A DNA stretch of 64,000 nucleotides, from contig JAFRLA010000014.1 in NCBI GenBank assembly GCA_017431465.1, forward strand, positions 1-64,000, given 5' to 3'. The stretch is from Candidatus Saccharimonadota bacterium (GTDB lineage: Bacteria > Patescibacteriota > Saccharimonadia > Saccharimonadales > Saccharimonadaceae). The notes under the pieces were generated by a model. The model did not search any database. It worked only from the letters and a program-made list of their open reading frames with translations, and was not told where the DNA came from. Positions 53,148 through 60,240 of this stretch are shown here, one piece after another (within the stretch, counting starts at the first letter, position 1; each line of letters starts with the position of its first letter). A program made the translations under genes and the position numbers.

Positions 53148-53554
53148 TGAAGAGAATTAAGATAGCGATTTTAGCACTATTGATGTTTGTGATGGCCGGA
53201 GGAGCGGCTTTGACGCCGGGCCGAGTTTATGCTGAGAATGCGTTTAATCAGGAAGCTTGTGATATGATTGATGATGACGATGATGACGCGGAGGCTCAGC
53301 GTGCGGCGTTGGGCTGCGAAGAGGAGCGGACAGCCGGCGGCGTAGCGATCGGAATTATTGATGTGGTGATTGGGCTTTCGGCGGTAATTGCGGTTGGAAT
53401 GTTAATTTACGGGGGCGCGAAGTATGTGATTTCGGCGGGGCGGCCAGATAAAATGGCGCAGGCGAAGAATATTATTGCGTATTCGATCGTAGGGCTAGTC
53501 GTAGTTTTGTTGGCCTTTGCGATTGTGAATTTTGTGGTCGGGGAGATTAGCTAA
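53144..53554 (+). CDS. T4SS pilin-like protein 3
   Basis: A 136-residue protein: signal peptide (~1-29), an outer segment with a run of seven acidic residues and two Cys, then the two-helix core with LIYGGAKYVISAGRPDKMAQAKN. The acidic run is unlike its paralogs. Confidence 0.83.
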   Translation: MMKRIKIAILALLMFVMAGGAALTPGRVYAENAFNQEACDMIDDDDDDAEAQRAALGCEEERTAGGVAIGIIDVVIGLSAVIAVGMLIYGGAKYVISAGRPDKMAQAKNIIAYSIVGLVVVLLAFAIVNFVVGEIS

Positions 53555-53595
53555 GGTTTTTCTGTTTTAGGACTTGCGTAAGAAAAAAGTTGTGC

Positions 53596-53631
53596 TATAA
53601 TTTAAGTAACAATTTAAGAAAGGAAAAATAA
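53596..53631 (+). promoter_or_regulatory. Promoter and SD leader of pilin-like protein 4
   Basis: TATAAT at 53596-53601, then a 30-nt leader ending AAGAAAGGAAAAATAAATG. The same leader precedes pilin 5, so the promoter was duplicated with the gene. This SD-type leader contrasts with the leaderless geometry of many neighbours and may support high expression. Confidence 0.75.
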
Positions 53632-53958
53632 ATGTTTGAAGCTATTAGAACTTTGGCGGCTACGAGCACTGGTACGGGAAAAAACTACATCGACACAGTT
53701 GGAACCGCCGATAACGGTGGTGATCGAGATTTGATGACTACAATCACTACTATTATCAACGTTGCGCTTGGCGTAATCGGTCTTATTGCGGTCGTAATGA
53801 TCATCCTTGGTGGCGTCCAGTACACGACTTCTTCTGGCGATGCGGCTAAGGTAAAGAAAGCTAAAGATACGATTCTCTACGGTATTATCGGTTTGGTTGT
53901 AGCGCTTCTCGCGTTTGCGATTGTAAACTTCGTGCTCGGGAACGTCTTTAATTCATAG
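53632..53958 (+). CDS. T4SS pilin-like protein 4
   Basis: A 108-residue protein: a short polar N-terminus (Thr/Gly-rich), then the core GVIGLIAVVMIILGG, VQYTTSSGDAAKVKKAKDT and a C-terminal helix LLAFAIVNFVLGNVF. No classical signal peptide. It has its own promoter and terminator. It is very close to pilin 5 in the core, at both DNA and protein level. Confidence 0.85.
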   Translation: MFEAIRTLAATSTGTGKNYIDTVGTADNGGDRDLMTTITTIINVALGVIGLIAVVMIILGGVQYTTSSGDAAKVKKAKDTILYGIIGLVVALLAFAIVNFVLGNVFNS

Positions 53959-53971
53959 ATGCGATTTTAAA

Positions 53972-53995
53972 AAAGCCCCCTAAGGGGGCTTTTTG
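53972..53995 (+). terminator. Terminator after pilin-like protein 4
   Basis: AGCCCCC-TAA-GGGGGCT followed by TTTTTGTT, 14 nt past the stop codon. The A tract on the 5' side gives it some use in reverse. Confidence 0.92.
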
Positions 53996-54015
53996 TTGGT
54001 TCCCTCTCATTATGG

Positions 54016-54050
54016 TATAATTTAGGTAAGTAATAAGAAAGGAAAAATAA
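54016..54050 (+). promoter_or_regulatory. Promoter and SD leader of pilin-like protein 5
   Basis: TATAAT at 54016-54021 and a 29-nt leader ending AAGAAAGGAAAAATAAATG, nearly identical to the leader of pilin 4. Confidence 0.75.
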
Positions 54051-54524
54051 ATGCGGAAAGCGAAAATGTTGATAGCTGGACTTATGATGATGGCGGCTTC
54101 GGTATTTGGTATCTTGGCGGTAAATCAGCCGGCTTTGGCGGTGGAGTGCCCGAGCGGTACTGCGCGCGAAGGCGATGATGTGAAGAACTTGGCGGAATGT
54201 AATGTTGAGGAGACTAAGGGCGAGGACTCTCTGATGGGCCGGGCGAAAATTATTATTAATGTTGCGCTTGGCGTGATTGGCGTAGCAGCGGTTGTAATGA
54301 TTATCTTTGGGGGGTTCTTCTATACAACTTCGCAGGGCAACCCGGCGAATGTCAAAAAAGGCAAAGACACGATCCTGTACGGCATTATTGGTTTAGTTAT
54401 AGCGCTTCTCGCGTTTGCAATTGTCAACTTCGTACTTGGTAATGTCTTTGGCAACGATACTTCTGCGGCTGGCGAGACTATCGCCCTAGAGGGATCTGAG
54501 GACAAGGCCGAAGGAAAACTATAG
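54051..54524 (+). CDS. T4SS pilin-like protein 5
   Basis: A 157-residue protein: signal peptide (~1-32, QPALAVE), a segment with two Cys, the core GVIGVAAVVMIIFGG, FFYTTSQGNPANVKKGKDT, helix LLAFAIVNFVLGNVF, and an acidic ~20-residue tail absent from the others. It is a tandem duplicate of pilin 4 with added signal and tail. Confidence 0.85.
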   Translation: MRKAKMLIAGLMMMAASVFGILAVNQPALAVECPSGTAREGDDVKNLAECNVEETKGEDSLMGRAKIIINVALGVIGVAAVVMIIFGGFFYTTSQGNPANVKKGKDTILYGIIGLVIALLAFAIVNFVLGNVFGNDTSAAGETIALEGSEDKAEGKL

Positions 54525-54543
54525 AAGCATCAGCCAGCAATAG

Positions 54544-54580
54544 AAAAGATTCCGCAACTTTATAAGCTGCGGAATCTTTT
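54544..54580. terminator. Bidirectional terminator between pilin 5 and hsp20
   Basis: AAAAGATTCCGCA and TGCGGAATCTTTT form perfect 13-bp arms around an 11-nt loop, between two convergent genes. Confidence 0.93.
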
Positions 54581-54596
54581 ATTTCTAGGTGAAAAG

Positions 54597-55097
54597 TTAT
54601 TGAACTTGGATTTTTGTTGGGGCTTCGACCTTCTCTTTTTCAAAGGTAATGGTCAAAACACCGTCCTTGAGTTCAGCTTTGACGCTATTCTCGTCTTCTT
54701 TGACGGCAACAGGCAGAGCGATGGCGCGAGAGAATTCGCCCCAATAGCATTCCTGAATATGCCAACGAGTGGTGTGCTCATCTTCGCCACCCGAGAGAAC
54801 ACCAGAAATAGTAAGGATACTATCGCTAATGCTGACGTCGAGATCGGATTTGGAAATCCCGGCGGTGCGAGCCTTCACGACTAGTTTATCGGCGGTTTCA
54901 TAGACATCTACAGCGAGCTGTCCAGGGAAATCGTCAGTACTTTCCCACCCATCATCTTCTGATGGTGCTACTTCTGTATCCAAAGGAGCTTCAATAGCTT
55001 CTTCTTCGGCTTCAGGAGCAGCAGCAGCGCTTTCGTCCAAGAAAGCAGCAGCTAATTCGTCTTCCATCAGCATGTCTTCGTTATTTGTACGAGCCAT
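54597..55097 (-). CDS. Small heat shock protein, Hsp20/alpha-crystallin family
   Basis: A 166-residue protein beginning MARTNNED, with GGAGG ~11 nt upstream; an in-frame GTG 18 nt earlier overlaps the SD and is unlikely. The N-terminal ~65 residues are acidic and Ala/Glu-rich. The alpha-crystallin domain follows (~70-155; VDVYETADKLVVKARTAGI, DLDVSISDSILTISG, ELKDGVLTITFEKE), with a short tail. It would hold unfolded proteins in the cytoplasm. It has its own promoter (TATAAT on the minus strand at 55139-55134). Confidence 0.93.
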   Translation of the reverse strand: MARTNNEDMLMEDELAAAFLDESAAAAPEAEEEAIEAPLDTEVAPSEDDGWESTDDFPGQLAVDVYETADKLVVKARTAGISKSDLDVSISDSILTISGVLSGGEDEHTTRWHIQECYWGEFSRAIALPVAVKEDENSVKAELKDGVLTITFEKEKVEAPTKIQVQ

Positions 55098-55169
55098 TGC
55101 TTGAAATACCTCCACTTATAGTTATTAAGCTTTATTATAATGGAGTTTTGTGATAAAATCAAGAATATT

Positions 55170-55847
55170 ATGGCTTTTGATGTAAAAATTACAACAAGAA
55201 TAAGCATTTTAGACTTGATCATGCCGTATACCTGTAGGGGTTGTGGACACTTGGGAGAGCTTTTATGTGAGCGTTGTAAAAAATACATCATTCAGCCGGA
55301 AATGCGAGATGGGTGGATCATGGCGGTGGGGCGGAGAGAAGGCGCGTTAATGCGACTGACGGAGGAATATAAATATAAGTCTATTCGGCGGACTGCGCCG
55401 GTTTTGGCGGATTTGATGGAGCGAGCGATTGGAGAACTGACAGATAAGGATGCCTCGGCGAAAGTTGATTTGGCGGGCGAGGTCGTGGTTGTGCCATTAC
55501 CGACGATTGTTAAGCATATTCGGGAGCGAGGTTTTGATCATACTCTGCGGTTGGCAAAAGTTTTGGCAAAACGGCGAGGATGGGAGTGTCGTTCCCTGCT
55601 TACGCGGGTGAATAAGGCGGTCCAGGTTGGATCGAATGCGGAGATGCGTAAAAAGCAGGCGAAGACTGCGTATGAGCTAAAGCCGGATGCAGCAAGGTTT
55701 TTAAAGGGCGCCAAGGACAAAACCTATTTGTTGATTGATGACATTTCTACAACAGGCGCGTCTTTAGAGGCGGCGCGGGAGATTTTGCAGAAAAATGGCG
55801 CCAAAAGAGTGTTTGGCGCCGTGGTTTGTGTCGGACTTAACGATTAG
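55170..55847 (+). CDS. comF: ComF-family phosphoribosyltransferase-like protein
   Basis: A 225-residue protein. N-terminal zinc-finger-type Cys pairs (TCRGCGHLGELLCERC, ~18-33) and a C-terminal PRTase domain (VVVPLPTI, RGFDHTLRLAK, LLIDDISTTGASLE). ComF helps natural DNA uptake, which fits the DNA acquisition capacity seen in this lineage. The start is ATG 55170, with TAAAAT 10 nt upstream; an in-frame ATG 30 nt earlier overlaps the promoter. It ends in a 4-nt overlap with the convergent pilin gene. Confidence 0.88.
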   Translation: MAFDVKITTRISILDLIMPYTCRGCGHLGELLCERCKKYIIQPEMRDGWIMAVGRREGALMRLTEEYKYKSIRRTAPVLADLMERAIGELTDKDASAKVDLAGEVVVVPLPTIVKHIRERGFDHTLRLAKVLAKRRGWECRSLLTRVNKAVQVGSNAEMRKKQAKTAYELKPDAARFLKGAKDKTYLLIDDISTTGASLEAAREILQKNGAKRVFGAVVCVGLND

Positions 55848-56266
55848 CCTTGGACAGTTTGGCCTTGGCCGCCGGTAACGGCGTTGATGACGAAGTTGAC
55901 GATTGCGTAAGACAGAATCGAGATAATCAGGCCGATAATCGCATAGAGAATCGTATTCTTCGCGTCGGTAACTTTTTTGTTGTCGCCGCCGGAAAGGACA
56001 TAGCGAAGACCGCCATAAATCAACATAATAACAGAGATAATACCGACAGCGTAGAGGACAGTATTAGTAATTCTAGTAAAGACGCCGGTATCGCCTAAAA
56101 GTTCGGTCGGCATACCGTCAGCCTTAGCGGCTCCGGCGCCTTCTTGGGCGGGATTGTCGGAAGAGCCAAAATTAGCAGCGGCGACCATAGCGCGACCAGC
56201 CAGTAAGGTAAGAACGGAAGCAACTCCGGTAGAAATCTGAGCTAAAGTTTTAAAAGTCTTTTTCAT
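55844..56266 (-). CDS. T4SS pilin-like protein 6
   Basis: A 140-residue protein: signal/membrane segment (~8-32), a Gly/Ala-rich outer stretch, the core VGIISVIMLIYGG, LRYVLSGGDNKKVTDAKNT, and the C-terminal helix ILSYAIVNFVINAV. It is the same family as the five plus-strand proteins but separated from them by hsp20 and comF, and on the other strand. TATAAT lies exactly 6 nt before the ATG. Confidence 0.85.
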   Translation of the reverse strand: MKKTFKTLAQISTGVASVLTLLAGRAMVAAANFGSSDNPAQEGAGAAKADGMPTELLGDTGVFTRITNTVLYAVGIISVIMLIYGGLRYVLSGGDNKKVTDAKNTILYAIIGLIISILSYAIVNFVINAVTGGQGQTVQG

Positions 56267-56295
56267 AATATTATTATACCATACTTTTTAAATTC

Positions 56296-56388
56296 TGGCG
56301 GAGGGAGGGAGATTCGAACTCCCGCTCCAGGTTTCCCCAGACTAACGATTTAGCAAACCGTCCCCTTCAGCCACTTGGGTATCCCTCC
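56296..56388 (-). tRNA. tRNA-Ser (GCT)
   Basis: Read on the minus strand: acceptor GGAGGGA/TCCCTCC, a large class II variable arm (TCTGGGGAAACCTGGA-like stem), anticodon loop TTGCTAA giving GCT (reads AGC/AGU), T loop TTCGAAT, discriminator G and encoded CCA. Confidence 0.93.
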
Positions 56389-56476
56389 AATGTTTATATT
56401 TTAGCATAAAATGGCTTGATTTTCTAGAAAAGTTTCAGTATAATAATCATAAGTGTAATCGGAGGTTTTTAGAGTC

Positions 56477-57070
56477 GTGAAAGCAAAAACAGGTTTAATT
56501 GGGGGGACTGGGGCAGTTGTTTTTGCGGCCTTGTTGGCTTCTGCGACTTCTTATGCGGCGCCGAGTAGCTCTTCGACAATGAATGTAACTCTGAATCCGA
56601 CCTTGGCCCTGTCGATTCTGCCGACTCAAGTAGCGACGAGCGAGATTGATGAACTGACGATTGAGGTTACGCCTAACGGAGCTCTGCATACAAATAATCT
56701 GTTTGCGAGAGTGAGTACGAACTCGGCTCCTGGATATAAATTGATGCTGGAGATGGAAGGCGCTTCGACTGATTTGGAAGAAGTTACGGATTCCTCGAAG
56801 ATAATTCCGGGGACGACGACCGATAACGTAACTGCCGCCACTATGCCGATGAACTCTTGGGGCTATTCTATAGACGCGACTAATTTTTCTAAGGTGCCAG
56901 CGAACGGGAGTGCGGTAGCGATCGCGACGGGGTCTCAGACGACTACTAGCCAGAATCCGGCGGCTTACGAAGACAACGAGGTAACTTTTGGAGTTAAAGT
57001 AAATACGACAGGGGTAGCGTTCGGTACATATTCAAATACAGTAGTCTTTACGGTGGTAGTAAATGAATAA
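56477..57070 (+). CDS. Secreted Thr/Ser-rich surface protein, function unknown
   Basis: A 197-residue protein starting at GTG 56477 (GGAGG ~12 nt upstream). A signal peptide (~1-27, ATSYAAP) precedes a beta-rich, Thr/Asn/Ser-rich mature domain without Cys; the ending VVFTVVVNE and the overall composition recall bacterial surface beta-sandwich (WxL-like) proteins, but no WxL motif is seen. It overlaps the next gene by 8 nt, so the two are probably functionally linked. Confidence 0.75.
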   Translation: MKAKTGLIGGTGAVVFAALLASATSYAAPSSSSTMNVTLNPTLALSILPTQVATSEIDELTIEVTPNGALHTNNLFARVSTNSAPGYKLMLEMEGASTDLEEVTDSSKIIPGTTTDNVTAATMPMNSWGYSIDATNFSKVPANGSAVAIATGSQTTTSQNPAAYEDNEVTFGVKVNTTGVAFGTYSNTVVFTVVVNE

Positions 57071-57527
57071 GAATGGTGAGATATCCTGGGAAGCGCAAGA
57101 ATACGTCCAGACGAGTAAAAACGCTGGCTGGTATGTAGGGCTGGTGTTTATCGGCTTGGTTTTGGCCGCAGGGGCGGTTTGGCTCGGGTGGTGGAGTTTT
57201 GCGATCCTGATTGTGGTCTCGGTGTTTGCGCTGATTGTTTATACAGTGCGTCCGCCGCGGGTTTTGCGATATTCCCTGTCGGACAAAGGGCTTTCGGAGG
57301 GTACGCGACTTTATGAATACAAAGATTATAAGTCGTTCGGAGTTTTGCAGTCTGGCGAGCACTTTGCGATTGTTTTGACGCCGAGGAAGCGTTTTTCAGG
57401 ACGGATCACGGTATATTTCCCAGAGAATCAGGGCGAGGAAATTGTAGATGCATTTGGGGCGCGTCTGCCGATGGAACAGGTCAAACTAGATTTTATAGAT
57501 AAGTTGATTAAATTCTTGCGTATTTAA
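57063..57527 (+). CDS. Two-TM membrane protein with PH-like C-terminus, unknown
   Basis: A 154-residue protein: a short N-terminus, two adjacent TM helices (~20-60; rich in Trp/Gly/Val), then a soluble ~90-residue beta-rich domain (YSLSDKGLSEGTRLYEYKDY, FAIVLTPRKRF) that resembles bacterial PH-like domains. It starts inside the end of the secreted-protein gene (8-nt overlap). Confidence 0.7.
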   Translation: MNKNGEISWEAQEYVQTSKNAGWYVGLVFIGLVLAAGAVWLGWWSFAILIVVSVFALIVYTVRPPRVLRYSLSDKGLSEGTRLYEYKDYKSFGVLQSGEHFAIVLTPRKRFSGRITVYFPENQGEEIVDAFGARLPMEQVKLDFIDKLIKFLRI

Positions 57528-57586
57528 AAAGCTTATGCTATAATGGTTTGAAATAATATAAATTAATTGTAAAGGTGGGTCATATA

Positions 57587-58087
57587 ATGAATGGTCAAAG
57601 TAATACGAACGATTTGCAGAAGGCGATCGATGAGATCACCGGGGGATCTTCGGATTTAGAAACACAGATTAAGGGGCAGATGGGTGTGCCACCGGTTCCG
57701 CCAACTGCGGGTGCGGGTGTGCCAGAAATGCCAACTGCTTCGGCTCCGGCCTCGGCTCCAGCCTCGGCTGATACGTCTTCGGATGTTGCTCCGATTCCAG
57801 ACTTCACTGCGAAATCGTCCGCTCCGGCCGCGGCAGAGGTTAAGCCGGCTTCTGTGGGTGGTGATTTAGCAAAAGTAAGGGAGTCGGCGCTCCAGGAGTT
57901 AGTACCGCTTATGGACAAAGTTAATCTTTCGTCTCAAGAGAAATTCGATATTTATACTGAGGTTATCGAGAACACTAAGGATAAATCCATCGTTGAGAAG
58001 GCCTTTGAGGCGGCAAAGTCGATTGAGGATGAGAAGGTTAAGGCTGAGAGCTTGTTGAAGCTCGTTCAGATGATTGACACGCTGTAA
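57587..58087 (+). CDS. Soluble Pro/Ala-rich protein with helical C-terminus, unknown
   Basis: A 166-residue protein from ATG 57587 (MNGQSNTNDLQKAIDE), with AAGGTGGG upstream and TATAAT at ~57541. The middle (~35-90) is a Pro/Ala/Ser-rich flexible linker; the C-terminal ~75 residues are amphipathic helices (ELVPLMDKVNLSSQEKFDIY, EKAFEAAKSIEDEKVKAES). No TM and no known domain. It could be a scaffold. Its stop codon is the first base triplet of a large palindrome. Confidence 0.7.
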   Translation: MNGQSNTNDLQKAIDEITGGSSDLETQIKGQMGVPPVPPTAGAGVPEMPTASAPASAPASADTSSDVAPIPDFTAKSSAPAAAEVKPASVGGDLAKVRESALQELVPLMDKVNLSSQEKFDIYTEVIENTKDKSIVEKAFEAAKSIEDEKVKAESLLKLVQMIDTL

Positions 58088-58262
58088 AGAGCAGAGACTA
58101 CTTTCGCAAAACGGTTCTCACGCCTAATAAAAAATTGACGTTTCTTAGCGGCCGAAAACAAGCTACGGCAACTCGCTTCGCTCGTGCGCTTGTTTTCAGC
58201 CTGAAACGCCAATTTTTTATTGGGTTCGGCACATGTTTTGCAAAAACAATCTCTGCTCTTTA
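58085..58262. terminator. 178-bp palindrome, bidirectional terminator between convergent genes
   Basis: An imperfect inverted repeat whose outer 13-bp arms, TAAAGAGCAGAGA (58085-58097) and TCTCTGCTCTTTA (58250-58262), include the stop codons of both flanking genes. Nested pairs are GCAAAAC/GTTTTGC, AATAAAAAATTG/CAATTTTTTATT, CGTTTC/GAAACG and GAAAACAAGC/GCTTGTTTTC. The core hairpin is followed by a T6 run on each strand, so termination in both directions is expected; the outer arms go far beyond what that needs. Confidence 0.85.
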
Positions 58263-59876
58263 GTACATGCCCATGTCGGCAGCTGGTTGGGCGTCGGCTT
58301 TTTCAGGGATGTCGCAGATGAGGGCGCCCATGGTGATGGCCGTGGCGGCGATGCTGATCGCGTTTTGGACGGCTTCGCGCGTAACCTTGGCAGGGTCAAT
58401 GACGCCGGCTTTCTTCAAATCCTGGAGGCCTTTTTCTGGCTCCATGACGTTAATCCCCTGGCCGTCTTTGGCGCTTTCAACTTCGGCGAGGAGAGCCTGG
58501 GCGTTAAGACCGGCATTTTCCATGATTGTGATAAACGGAGCTTTAAGGGCGTTTTTTACGATTTTCGCACCGTCGGTGTCGGGCTTGATGGTCTTCTCGA
58601 TATTTAGGAGAGTGACGCCACCGCCGGTAACGATACCTTCGGAGAGAGCAGCTTTTGTCGCGGCAACTGCGTCATCAACGCGGAACTTCTTCTCGTCAAT
58701 TTCAGTTTCGGTTGCGCCGCCGACTTTAATTACGGCGACTTTCCCTTCTAGAGCCGCGGCACGCTTTTCAAATTCGCCACGCTCGTAATCTGAGGTTGCG
58801 AGGCTGGCTTGGGACTTGATTAACTCGGTCCTAGCGGCGACGGCTTTTTTGTCGCCGGCGCCTTTGATGATCGTGGTTTCATCTCTGGTCGCGAGGACTT
58901 TGGCGGCAGAGCCTAAGACTTCGAGGCCAGCTTCTTCAAGCTTTAAGCCTTTGTCTTCGGAAACAACAGTAGCGTCGGTCAAAATCGCGATGTCTTCCAT
59001 GATTTCTTTGCGACGGTCGCCGAAAGCAGGAGCCTTCAGGACGATGGCGTTAAAGGCACCTTTTAGTTTGTTTAGGACGAGCAGGCTCAAGGCTTCGCCG
59101 CTGACTTCTTCGGCGATGATGACAAGATCTTTCTTGCCGGCTTGGGCGCATTGTTCTAGGAGCGGCAAGATTTCGCTACTAGAGCTGACCTTTTTGTCGG
59201 TAATAAGAATGGCGGGTTTTTCGGAGATGGCTTCCTGGCGGTTCGTGTCGGTGATGAAGAACGGAGAGCTGTAACCCTTGTCGTAGCTGTAGCCTTCAAC
59301 AATTTCCTGCTCCATTTCGAGGCCTTGGCCAGCTTCAACGGTAACGACGCCGTCTTTGCCGATTTTGGAGATAACATCGGCGATTAATTTGCCGATTTTT
59401 TCGTCGCCAGCGGAGATGGTGGCAACTTCGGCAACCTTTTTGTCGTCGCCTTCAATTTTTTCGGCTTGTTTGTCGATGGCCTTTACAACCTCTTTACCGG
59501 CTTTTTCGATTCCCTTTCGGAGTTCCATCGGGTTAATCCCGGCGGCAATAAGCTTATTCGCCTCGTTTAAGATGTTGTAAGTTAGGACCGTGACGGTGGT
59601 GGTGCCATCGCCGGCGGCTTTGTTCAACTTCTGGGCGGCGGTCTTAATCAGTTTCGCACCGATTTGTTCGCCGAGCTTCTCGTCGTCATTCTCTAGCTCA
59701 ACGGCTTCGGCGACGGTTACGCCGTCGTGGGTAATCGTCGGTGCACCGTAGGATTTTTCAATGACGACATTCTGGCCCTTAGGACCATAGGTTACCTTAA
59801 CTGCGTCGTGTAATTTCTTTGCGCCGCTTAGGATCTTTTCGCGGGCTTCTTGTTCGTAGAAGATTTTCTTTGCCAT
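58260..59876 (-). CDS. groEL: Chaperonin GroEL (60 kDa)
   Basis: A 538-residue group I chaperonin: YGPKGQNVVIEKSYGAPTITHDGV, nucleotide-binding AGDGTTTVTVL (~86-96), ALSEGIVTGGGVTLL, and a C-terminal tail ending in MGMY instead of long GGM repeats. Family residues and length are normal. It follows groES by 21 nt, under the same CIRCE-controlled promoter. Confidence 0.97.
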   Translation of the reverse strand: MAKKIFYEQEAREKILSGAKKLHDAVKVTYGPKGQNVVIEKSYGAPTITHDGVTVAEAVELENDDEKLGEQIGAKLIKTAAQKLNKAAGDGTTTVTVLTYNILNEANKLIAAGINPMELRKGIEKAGKEVVKAIDKQAEKIEGDDKKVAEVATISAGDEKIGKLIADVISKIGKDGVVTVEAGQGLEMEQEIVEGYSYDKGYSSPFFITDTNRQEAISEKPAILITDKKVSSSSEILPLLEQCAQAGKKDLVIIAEEVSGEALSLLVLNKLKGAFNAIVLKAPAFGDRRKEIMEDIAILTDATVVSEDKGLKLEEAGLEVLGSAAKVLATRDETTIIKGAGDKKAVAARTELIKSQASLATSDYERGEFEKRAAALEGKVAVIKVGGATETEIDEKKFRVDDAVAATKAALSEGIVTGGGVTLLNIEKTIKPDTDGAKIVKNALKAPFITIMENAGLNAQALLAEVESAKDGQGINVMEPEKGLQDLKKAGVIDPAKVTREAVQNAISIAATAITMGALICDIPEKADAQPAADMGMY

Positions 59877-59897
59877 TTTCCTGGGTTCCTTTCTCTG

Positions 59898-60152
59898 TTA
59901 AACTGTCGCTAGGACATCTTTTTCATCAACGATAATATAATCTTTGCCGTCAATTTTGAGATTAGTGGTTGAGTATTCTTTATAGACGATTTTGTCGCCT
60001 TTTTTGACGGATTTTACCTCTTCGCCGACGCTTTCAACGACGGCGTAAGCTGGGGCCTCTTTGGCTTCGCCGAGCAGGATGCCAGAGGCGGTTTTAGTCT
60101 TTGGTTCTTCTTTTAGCGCAACAATGCGGTCTTTTAAGGGTTTTATTGCCAT
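59898..60152 (-). CDS. groES: Co-chaperonin GroES
   Basis: An 84-residue protein from ATG 60152 (MAIKPLKDRIVALKEEPK): AAGGAGG lies ~5 nt upstream, and the longer in-frame extension runs into the CIRCE site. ASGILLGEAKEAP is in the mobile loop region. It caps the GroEL ring. Slightly shorter than the usual 94-97. Confidence 0.95.
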   Translation of the reverse strand: MAIKPLKDRIVALKEEPKTKTASGILLGEAKEAPAYAVVESVGEEVKSVKKGDKIVYKEYSTTNLKIDGKDYIIVDEKDVLATV

Positions 60153-60187
60153 AATATCCTCCTTTACCCCTATTGTAGCACTGCGAA

Positions 60188-60214
60188 TTAGCACTGTCAA
60201 GGCGAGAGTGCTAA
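60188..60214 (-). promoter_or_regulatory. CIRCE operator (HrcA binding site) of groES-groEL
   Basis: TTAGCACTG-N9-GAGTGCTAA matches the CIRCE consensus TTAGCACTC-N9-GAGTGCTAA except one base. It lies 36 nt upstream of the groES ATG and 27 nt upstream of the murE ATG on the other strand. HrcA repression of groESL under non-stress conditions is therefore likely; hrcA is not in this window. Confidence 0.93.
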
Positions 60215-60240
60215 TTTCTCTTTTGTGATATAATGGGGGT

